Assembly (NCBI GenBank): GCA_016764415.1
Contig: JAESRY010000094.1
Coordinates: 2,916-8,828 of the forward strand
DNA from: Cycloclasticus sp.
Lineage (GTDB): Bacteria; Pseudomonadota; Gammaproteobacteria; Methylococcales; Cycloclasticaceae
Direction: 5' to 3'
DNA length: 5,913 nucleotides
Positions 1 through 5,040 of the stretch are shown here, in pieces. Positions within the stretch are counted from its first letter, which is position 1. Every line of letters starts with the position of its first letter. The notes under the pieces are model-generated. The model did not search any database. It was not told the DNA's origin and saw only the letters and a program-made list of their open reading frames with translations. The position numbers were made by a program, and so were the translations under genes.

Positions 1-1157
1 ACCGGACGAATACCACTAACCAGTAATGAGCCGAATGCCACCATGGTTGTAATAGAGGTATAAAAACAGGGGACGAATTTACTTTTTACCGTCTCAAGAA
101 TCAGCTCGCGTTGGCTCTCTTCATTGCCCTCGTTTAGCAACTCTCTATACCGCACAATCAAGTGTACTAATAGCGAAAGCGTCAAAATAAGTAATAACGA
201 AACAAAATTTGAGGACACCACTGTCACTGGCCAATTTAAAAGACCCAACATGCCAATCATAGTAAAGCCAGACACAGCACAGGTCACCATCGATAGAATA
301 ACCCAGCGTGGGCGTCTGAAAATAACTGTCAGAAGAATAATTAAAATAACAAAAACACTGGCCCCAAAAACTGATAAGTCATGACGGACAAAGTCGATCG
401 AGTCACTAACAATCATTGGAACGCCGCCAAGAAACATACTGGCGAACTGCCTATGATCATCCATGATTTTTCGCACAGCTAAAACGTCTTCAGTTAGCTT
501 AGCCTGTGTTGTAGCATTGTAAGTATCAAACTCATCTGAAGCGATTTGCAATAGTTGAGCATCATCTAAGGAAAGCTCCCCATCTAGTTGCTTCGCACGT
601 AGTACATTGCGTTTAGCCAACAAGCTTGCTCGCACTTCATCTTTTTTAAACGTTACTTGTAACGCTGTTGACTCTCCATCACTACTGATCAGAAGATTAC
701 GGTACAGCGGGCTATTAAGAAATTCCTGCTTGGCCAACTCACGGTCAACGTTGGGGCTGCGTAGCGTGTTAATCCCCTCGCTTAACTCTAAAAGAGTGAC
801 CGGCGGGCTTTTTATTAGTGGGACATCTAAAATCGTTGTAACAGAACCCACTCGCTCTATTGCTGATAGCTCCGCGCTTAAACGTTTCAAGTCGTCTAAA
901 ACCTCATCGGAAAAAATATCCGCTTGCGGCGTATAGGTGATAATTAAACTGTCATCGGAACCATATTGTGCTTTGATTGTACGGTAATATTTAAGCGACT
1001 CATCATTCTCAAGTATCAGCGTATCAGCAGAGGCATCTAGTCTGAATTTTGGGGCATAACTGCCCACTGCCATAACGATAAGGCTCATTATTATCAATGT
1101 GACAATAGGGCGCCCTAAAATAATTTGGTTATAAACTGTTAATAACGTTGATGACAT
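1..1157 (-). CDS. RND-superfamily exporter (MMPL/COG1033 type), N-terminal part, runs off left edge
   Basis: This is an inner-membrane, proton-driven exporter of the RND superfamily; its substrate cannot be told from the sequence. The visible 385 residues follow the family plan. TM1 is at about residues 17-35. A periplasmic loop of roughly 225 residues follows and opens with the family-like stretch FRLDASADTLILENDESLKY (38-57). A block of membrane helices then begins at about 262 (FGASVFVILIILLTVIF), with further helices at about 285-307 and 312-335. The end, HLIVRYREL followed by PCFYTSITTMVAFGSLLVSG, is typical of the TM4-TM5 region in COG1033/MMPL proteins. Full-length relatives are about 750-800 residues, so roughly half the gene is missing to the left. 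The ATG at 1157 is preceded directly by an in-frame TAG, so it is the first possible start; the Shine-Dalgarno is weak. The gene diverges from the bufferin operon. A role in metal or peptide export together with that operon is not shown. Confidence 0.9.
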   Translation of the reverse strand, partial: MSSTLLTVYNQIILGRPIVTLIIMSLIVMAVGSYAPKFRLDASADTLILENDESLKYYRTIKAQYGSDDSLIITYTPQADIFSDEVLDDLKRLSAELSAIERVGSVTTILDVPLIKSPPVTLLELSEGINTLRSPNVDRELAKQEFLNSPLYRNLLISSDGESTALQVTFKKDEVRASLLAKRNVLRAKQLDGELSLDDAQLLQIASDEFDTYNATTQAKLTEDVLAVRKIMDDHRQFASMFLGGVPMIVSDSIDFVRHDLSVFGASVFVILIILLTVIFRRPRWVILSMVTCAVSGFTMIGMLGLLNWPVTVVSSNFVSLLLILTLSLLVHLIVRYRELLNEGNEESQRELILETVKSKFVPCFYTSITTMVAFGSLLVSGIRP

Positions 1158-1239
1158 CTATCTGGTATCCAATTTTGATCTTCCATTAACAAATCGGGCA
1201 TGTTTTACGCCATCTAAACCACCCATATTTAAGAAAATT

Positions 1240-1267
1240 ATCATACCGTTTTTATACCGTTTGATAA
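1240..1267 (-). promoter_or_regulatory. Predicted sigma70 promoter of the RND exporter gene
   Basis: Read on the minus strand, TTATCA (plus 1262-1267) serves as -35, followed by a 16-base spacer and TATGAT (plus 1240-1245) as -10, one mismatch from consensus. It would give a leader of about 75 bases before the exporter ATG at 1157. The spacer and -10 contain the two direct repeats described separately. Assigned by eye from consensus matches only. Confidence 0.4.
1243..1262. repeat. Two 9-bp direct repeats with 11-bp period, possible operator
   Basis: ATACCGTTT occurs at 1243-1251 and again at 1254-1262, separated by two T bases, so the copies lie on the same face of the helix. They fill the spacer and touch both elements of the predicted exporter promoter. 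This is where a repressor, or an activator working by spacer geometry, would bind. The binding protein is unknown. Confidence 0.45.
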
Positions 1268-1447
1268 ATGTCTTTTATCTATAAATGCTCCGTTACAAAA
1301 AGCCAATCCGCACAAAAAGATTGCCCACCCAATGTGGTTGTAATACTTAAAATTCTTTTCAAATAAAATTATTGTGCAAGATTTTCCAACTGTCCAAGGT
1401 CATAAAGACAGGGGGCAAACTTGTTTCCTTACTTTTTCAAATTATTT

Positions 1448-1452
1448 AGGAG
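1448..1452 (+). promoter_or_regulatory. Strong ribosome binding site of bufA
   Basis: AGGAG lies seven bases before the ATG at 1460. It decides the start: an in-frame ATG at 1421 would add 13 residues in front of the signal peptide, has no comparable site, and is rejected. Confidence 0.8.
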
Positions 1453-1459
1453 TTTCAAC

Positions 1460-1723
1460 ATGAATGCATATAAAACAACAGGTATCGCTTTAGCTATCGC
1501 TGCAGCTGGCATGATCGGCGCTACATCGGCTGTCGCAAGCCCTGACTCAAGTAAAAGTGCTACTGAAATTGTTCACTGCTACGGCGTTAATAAATGTGGC
1601 GGTCACAATGATTGCAAAACAGCCAAAAATTCTTGCATGGGCAAAGCATCATGCAAAGGTACTGGTTATGTAAAGGTATCAGAAAAAGCATGTGATGATA
1701 TTGGCGGTACAGTCGGCAAATAA
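1460..1723 (+). CDS. bufA: Bufferin-type metallophore precursor (BufA2-like), signal peptide plus Cys-rich core
   Basis: An 87-residue precursor of a ribosomally made, post-translationally modified periplasmic metal-binding peptide. Residues 1-26 form a Sec signal peptide: a Lys5 n-region, an Ala/Ile/Gly-rich core, and a likely cut after AVA (24-26). The mature part is about 61 residues with six cysteines, at 40, 46, 52, 59, 65 and 78. The HCYGVNKC and CKTAKNSC motifs, and the SCKGTG motif before a final KAC and GG, match the BufA2 type as I remember it rather than the shorter DUF2282/BufA1 pattern. In studied bufferins the MNIO enzyme converts core cysteines to thiooxazole-type groups, and the exported peptide sequesters copper. 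Copper as the ligand here is inferred from family. It is first in an operon with the MNIO and its partner. The strong RBS and the stem-loop after it fit high expression of the precursor. Confidence 0.87.
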   Translation: MNAYKTTGIALAIAAAGMIGATSAVASPDSSKSATEIVHCYGVNKCGGHNDCKTAKNSCMGKASCKGTGYVKVSEKACDDIGGTVGK

Positions 1724-1745
1724 TCCTTACCGATGACTGGAGGGT

Positions 1746-1785
1746 CATTGCGCTTTAAATTTTCAGGCGCAATGGCTACTCTTTT
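1746..1785 (+). terminator. Stem-loop between bufA and bufB, likely partial terminator or mRNA stabiliser
   Basis: CATTGCGC (1746-1753) pairs perfectly with GCGCAATG (1767-1774) around a 13-base AT-rich loop. The stem can extend outward by a G-U, a G-C and a second G-U pair. TCTTTT follows at 1780-1785, a short and imperfect T-tract. It starts 23 bases after the bufA stop and ends 20 bases before bufB. A leaky terminator or a 3'-end stabiliser would raise the precursor-to-enzyme ratio. The stem is seen directly; the function is inferred. Confidence 0.6.
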
Positions 1786-1805
1786 AACTTAAACTTATAA
1801 AATAA

Positions 1806-2687
1806 ATGAGTAAAGATAACACGCGCCCCTTCTTAGGTTTTGGCCTTGGCTTACGTACAGAGCACTATCAGTACGTAATTGAGTATAAACCTCAAGTTGA
1901 TTGGTTTGAAATTTTATCTGAAAACTATATGGTTCCCGGCGGCAAACCATTAGCAAATTTGGACAAAATTCGCACAAACTACCCAATGGTCATGCACGGT
2001 GTGTCTATGTCGATTGGTAGCACCGACCCGCTCAATACGCGTTATTTAAAGGACTTAAAAACACTCATCGAGAGAGTCGAGCCTTTTTGGTATTCCGATC
2101 ATTTATGCTGGACCCACGCCCATAACATTAACAGTCACGATTTATTACCGCTTCCTTATAACGAAACCACCATTCAACATTTAGTCAGCCGCATCAATCA
2201 AGTGCAGGAGTTTATCGGCCGCCCGATGCTTATCGAAAACCTATCCAGTTATGTCACTTATAACGATTCAGAAATGAGTGAGTGGCAGTTCTTAAATGAG
2301 ATTGCTAGACGTTCAGGTTGTTTTATTTTGCTCGACATCAACAACATCTTTGTCAGCGCCCACAATCACCAATTCAACCCTAAAGACTACATCCATGGCA
2401 TTGATAAGAAACACGTTATGCAGTTTCATCTGGCAGGACACAGCCAACAAGATGAAATGCTCATCGATACCCACGATCATAGCGTCTGCGACCCTGTTTG
2501 GGATTTGTACCGTTACGCCTTAAGTAGGTTTGGAGCCGTCAGCACAATGATTGAGCGTGATGACAACATTCCATCGTTTATAGAACTCCGTGAAGAACTT
2601 TCAATAGCCGAAAAAATTGCCTCAGATGTATTAAGTCCTGAACAATTAATTATTTCTGGAAAACCTGTTTTAAAAAGTGCTGCCTAA
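1806..2687 (+). CDS. bufB: MNIO-family peptide-modifying oxidase BufB (DUF692)
   Basis: A 293-residue multinuclear non-heme iron-dependent oxidase with the DUF692 TIM-barrel fold, which oxidises cysteines of a precursor peptide, here presumably BufA. The family opening GFGLGLRTEHY is at 11-21. Likely metal-site residues, judged from conserved motifs, lie in MHGVSMS (His64), SDHLCW (Asp98/His99), LIENLSSY (Glu144), LLDINNIFVSAHNH (Asp177, Asn179, His186), QFHLAGH (His208, His212), DTHDHS (Asp221, His223) and MIERDDN (Glu250). All appear intact and the length is normal for the family, so the enzyme should be active. No signal peptide: it acts in the cytoplasm before export. The ATG at 1806 gives the right N-terminus, yet the preceding bases are A/T only and offer no clear Shine-Dalgarno, suggesting weak translation. 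The stop overlaps the bufC start as TAATG. Confidence 0.95.
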   Translation: MSKDNTRPFLGFGLGLRTEHYQYVIEYKPQVDWFEILSENYMVPGGKPLANLDKIRTNYPMVMHGVSMSIGSTDPLNTRYLKDLKTLIERVEPFWYSDHLCWTHAHNINSHDLLPLPYNETTIQHLVSRINQVQEFIGRPMLIENLSSYVTYNDSEMSEWQFLNEIARRSGCFILLDINNIFVSAHNHQFNPKDYIHGIDKKHVMQFHLAGHSQQDEMLIDTHDHSVCDPVWDLYRYALSRFGAVSTMIERDDNIPSFIELREELSIAEKIASDVLSPEQLIISGKPVLKSAA

Positions 2688-3472
2688 TGTCTGATCTACA
2701 AAAATTACAGCATGGGTTTATAGATTATTTAGTTGGCAGTGAAACCGATATCGCTCGTCACATTCAGCCCAACTCCGCACTGTCAGCCAAAGAACGGCTA
2801 AATATTTATGCCTATGCGTATAAAGCCCGTTTAAAAGAAGCCATAACTACCGATTATGAAATACTGCATAGCTACTTAGGCGATGAACAATTTGAACAGC
2901 TATTACAACACTACATTAGCAAGCATCCGTCGCAAGAAACCAACCTACGCTATTACAGCACGAAAATGGCTAGTTTTTTACGCACAGAAGTACCCTTCAA
3001 CAACTTGCCCATACTCAGCGAAATCGCTCAAATTGAAGCCGCTTTCACCAATAGTTTTGACGCCAAAGACGTTGAGCCGACTACGTTAAAGCAACTATCA
3101 TCACTACCGCCAGCAGCATGGGAGAATTTAAAATTCATCTTTCATCCAGCGGTGCAAATACTAACTTTAGAATTTAATAGTTTCGAGACATGGAAAGCAC
3201 TCACTGATGAAAAACAACCACCAACAAGCAAACAATTCAACTCCCCCAACGCTTGGCTATTATGGCGTGATATCGAACTGATAACGCATTACCGGCCCTT
3301 GCCAGCCAGTGAGCATGCTGCGCTAAAACTAGCCCTACAAGAAGAATCATTTCCAACTATTTGCGAGAGCTTATTAGAATATTTCAGCGAAGATGAAGTA
3401 CCGATAAAAGCCATTTCATATCTTCAAGTTTGGGTTCACGAAGGCTTTATTACAACGTTAAATATAAGCTAA
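2687..3472 (+). CDS. bufC: MNIO partner protein BufC (DUF2063)
   Basis: A 261-residue cytoplasmic protein with the DUF2063 N-terminal domain at about residues 1-100. This domain is recognised by LQKLQHGFIDYLVG, the ERLNIYAYAYKARLKEAI helix (36-53), DYEILHSYLGDEQFEQL (56-72) and LRYYSTKMASFL (87-98). The C-terminal half ends in a helical region (about 207-258). DUF2063 was once called a DNA-binding domain, but in MNIO systems such proteins deliver or recognise the precursor peptide for the oxidase, resembling MbnC in methanobactin synthesis. Its start overlaps the bufB stop by one base (TAATG), so translation is probably coupled and the two proteins are made in similar amounts. No membrane segment or export signal is seen. 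No DoxX-type bufD gene follows; the next stretch is a spacer and a convergent gene. Confidence 0.9.
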   Translation: MSDLQKLQHGFIDYLVGSETDIARHIQPNSALSAKERLNIYAYAYKARLKEAITTDYEILHSYLGDEQFEQLLQHYISKHPSQETNLRYYSTKMASFLRTEVPFNNLPILSEIAQIEAAFTNSFDAKDVEPTTLKQLSSLPPAAWENLKFIFHPAVQILTLEFNSFETWKALTDEKQPPTSKQFNSPNAWLLWRDIELITHYRPLPASEHAALKLALQEESFPTICESLLEYFSEDEVPIKAISYLQVWVHEGFITTLNIS

Positions 3473-3512
3473 CGAAGCCTCATTAAAAATAATTGTCAGG
3501 TAATGAGTTGTC

Positions 3513-3536
3513 GTCGTTTATGGCACGCTAAACGAC
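3513..3536. repeat. Perfect 8-bp hairpin in the convergent spacer
   Basis: GTCGTTTA (3513-3520) and TAAACGAC (3529-3536) are perfect inverted copies around the 8-base loop TGGCACGC, 41 bases after the bufC stop. No T-tract follows on the plus strand, so it is not a classic intrinsic terminator. It may protect the 3' end of the buf mRNA or aid Rho-dependent termination. The spacer otherwise holds only a doubtful 59-codon frame. Confidence 0.5.
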
Positions 3537-3560
3537 CTAATGCTTGGTTAAGTTATTGGC

Positions 3561-3600
3561 AAAATAAAAAATGGCAATCACGCTTTGGTAGGAATCGCCA
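3561..3600 (-). terminator. Predicted intrinsic terminator of the chemoreceptor gene
   Basis: Read on the minus strand, TGGCGAT (plus 3594-3600) pairs with ATTGCCA (plus 3572-3578) with one G-U wobble. TTTTTTATTTT follows directly (plus 3561-3571). It lies about 48 bases past the chemoreceptor stop at 3648. The long 15-base loop and 7-bp stem are modest, but the T-tract is good. Confidence 0.45.
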
Positions 3601-3647
3601 CTTAGACTGTGGTCAAGAAACTTACGCTCTAATGTGCCGCTCTTCAA

Positions 3648-4954
3648 TTAGAACTCATCCAACAATCTTTCGAGTTCCCTGATTGTATTAACCGTATCAT
3701 TATATTTATCTTCCATGCTCTTAATTGCATGAACATTGCGGTGGCTGAACTCCATCGACGTACCCAGCTGTGTGTTGATGTCAGATATTTTCTCACCGAT
3801 TAAATCAAGGCTTTCCATGTCTTGTGCGAAATTTCCGGTTGTTGTGTTTAATATTTTCGTATTATCACTTATTTGTGTCGACACTTGGTTTGACGTGTCA
3901 ATTAAAGCAGATAGGTCAGAAACACCTTTTTGCATTTCATTATTAATGTCAGTGATATTAGAAATGACAAAACTAACTGTTTTATTCGCTTCATTCAGTG
4001 AATCTGTTGTGCGTGTTGCCAGTTGCCTAACTTCATCGGCAACAACTGCAAAACCGCGGCCTTGCTCGCCCGCTCTTGCCGCTTCAATTGCCGCATTCAG
4101 TGCTAATAAATTGGTTTGAGCGGCAATGTTATTAATAACATCTAACACACTGTTTATCTGTGTTACATCGTCCGATAATTTAAGTAGTTTTTGTGAAACC
4201 TCTGTTTCCACTTCAACATTTCGTTCAATACTATTCTTTAGAGCACTCATAGATTGATTGGCTTCATTCATCAAATCATTCGATTTTCTAATGTTATCTA
4301 ATACCACTCTAGTTGACCGTATTGCATCGTTTGTAGACTCTGCTATTGAGCCGCTTTCAGCGCTAGAAGTAGTTAGCTCATCACTCATTTTCTGAGAATC
4401 GTCAATGGCTTCGCGCGAGACCGACGAATATTCTTGAAGTGTTTGTTGAATACTCTCATTGTTACTTTTAGCTTTTAAAACAACCTGCCTAATCTGCTCT
4501 ATAAATTGATTAAAGTTTTCTCCAATAACAGACAACTCGTCATTTGTATTTAAAATGCGATCCTCACGCTTTAATTCATCAGAAATATATTCAATGGGTT
4601 TCACCACGTATTTGCGCACAACAAACGACAAAATTAACAACACACAAAGATCCACAGTTGCCATTAATATCAGCTGAAACGTCATCGCCGATTCAGCTTT
4701 ATCAACTAGGATCTGAACGGTCGATAATTTTTCAGCATAATGGCATAACCAACCACTTTCCCATTAAAACCATTAATTGGAGTACTGGTGAAAAAGAAAT
4801 TATCACTTTTACCCGATTGCCTGATATCTAAACTCTTTAATTCGTCAAACAGTTTTTGATTGAGGCCTTTTCTATCTGAAGCCAACACGAATTGGTCGTT
4901 TATTTTTGGTGCGGACGCCAGCACTTTTGCAATACTCAGGTACTTCTTATCCAT
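3648..4954 (-). pseudogene. Methyl-accepting chemotaxis protein, 5'-truncated and frameshifted
   Basis: Remnant of a membrane chemoreceptor that would control CheA. The 3' part, from an ATG at 4685, encodes 345 residues: a membrane segment (2-22), HAMP region (23 to about 75, Pro30), and a long coiled-coil signalling domain with the canonical tip, [20 protein letters not shown] then [20 protein letters not shown] (about 182-220). No C-terminal NWETF-like tail is present. The 5' part (4954 downward) encodes the end of a periplasmic sensor domain in another frame. The two join perfectly if one A is added to the A5 run on the minus strand (plus 4728-4732), giving [17 protein letters not shown] across the junction and a 435-residue product. 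Even so repaired, the first membrane segment and most of the sensor domain are missing, and an in-frame TAA stands at 4985-4987. The 345-residue frame alone could make a sensorless receptor, but it has no ribosome binding site. Confidence 0.8.
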
Positions 4955-4961
4955 TAAAATA

Positions 4962-4993
4962 AAGCCTTCTACCCCGCTAGGGAATTAAGGCTT
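4962..4993 (-). terminator. Stem-loop after the barrel gene, at the truncation point of the chemoreceptor
   Basis: AAGCCTT (4962-4968) and AAGGCTT (4987-4993) form a 7-bp stem with an inner CCC/GGG pairing. On the minus strand it is followed by TATTTTA, which is terminator-like. It lies 48 bases after the barrel gene stop (5041-5043) and overlaps the first surviving chemoreceptor codons. It probably ends the barrel-gene transcript. Confidence 0.5.
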
Positions 4994-5040
4994 GATGTAG
5001 TTAGTGGATTTTTGAAGAAATTAAATCTTCGGTCTGTAGG

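Larger units (their letters stand above)
1158..1459. other. Divergent intergenic region between exporter and bufferin operon
   Basis: This 302-bp AT-rich spacer must hold the control signals of both divergent transcripts. The exporter promoter and its repeats are at 1240-1267. On the bufA side I find no convincing -35/-10 pair with normal spacing; TAAAAT at 1364-1369 is the best -10-like hexamer. A weak dyad CTGTC-N12-GACAG lies at 1390-1411, about 50 bases before the bufA start. Bufferin operons in other bacteria are often under ECF sigma factors, but I cannot recognise such a promoter here. No small gene is evident. Confidence 0.5.

Noticed and set aside
124..936. Plus-strand open frames at 124-384 and 607-936
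   Set aside because: They lie antisense to the continuous RND exporter reading frame, have no family features, and read as shadows of it.
1321..1346. Sigma70 promoter TTGCCC-N14-TAATAC for bufA
   Set aside because: The 14-base spacer is too short and the -10 matches poorly; no promoter is called for bufA.
1421..1459. Longer bufA start at ATG 1421
   Set aside because: It would put MFPYFFKLFRSFN before a complete signal peptide and lacks a ribosome site, whereas ATG 1460 has AGGAG at seven bases.
1795..1986. Minus-strand 63-residue frame opposite bufB
   Set aside because: Antisense to the well-conserved start of the MNIO gene, with no recognisable protein features.
3503..3545. Integron attC-like site at the hairpin after bufC
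   Set aside because: The arms lack the GTTRRRY/RYYYAAC core sites and extruded bases of attC, and no integrase or cassette array is present.
3736..4119. Plus-strand 127-residue frame opposite the chemoreceptor signalling domain
   Set aside because: Antisense shadow of the canonical MCP hairpin-tip sequence.
4544..4831. Plus-strand 95-residue frame
   Set aside because: Antisense to the HAMP/TM part and frameshift junction of the chemoreceptor; no features of its own.
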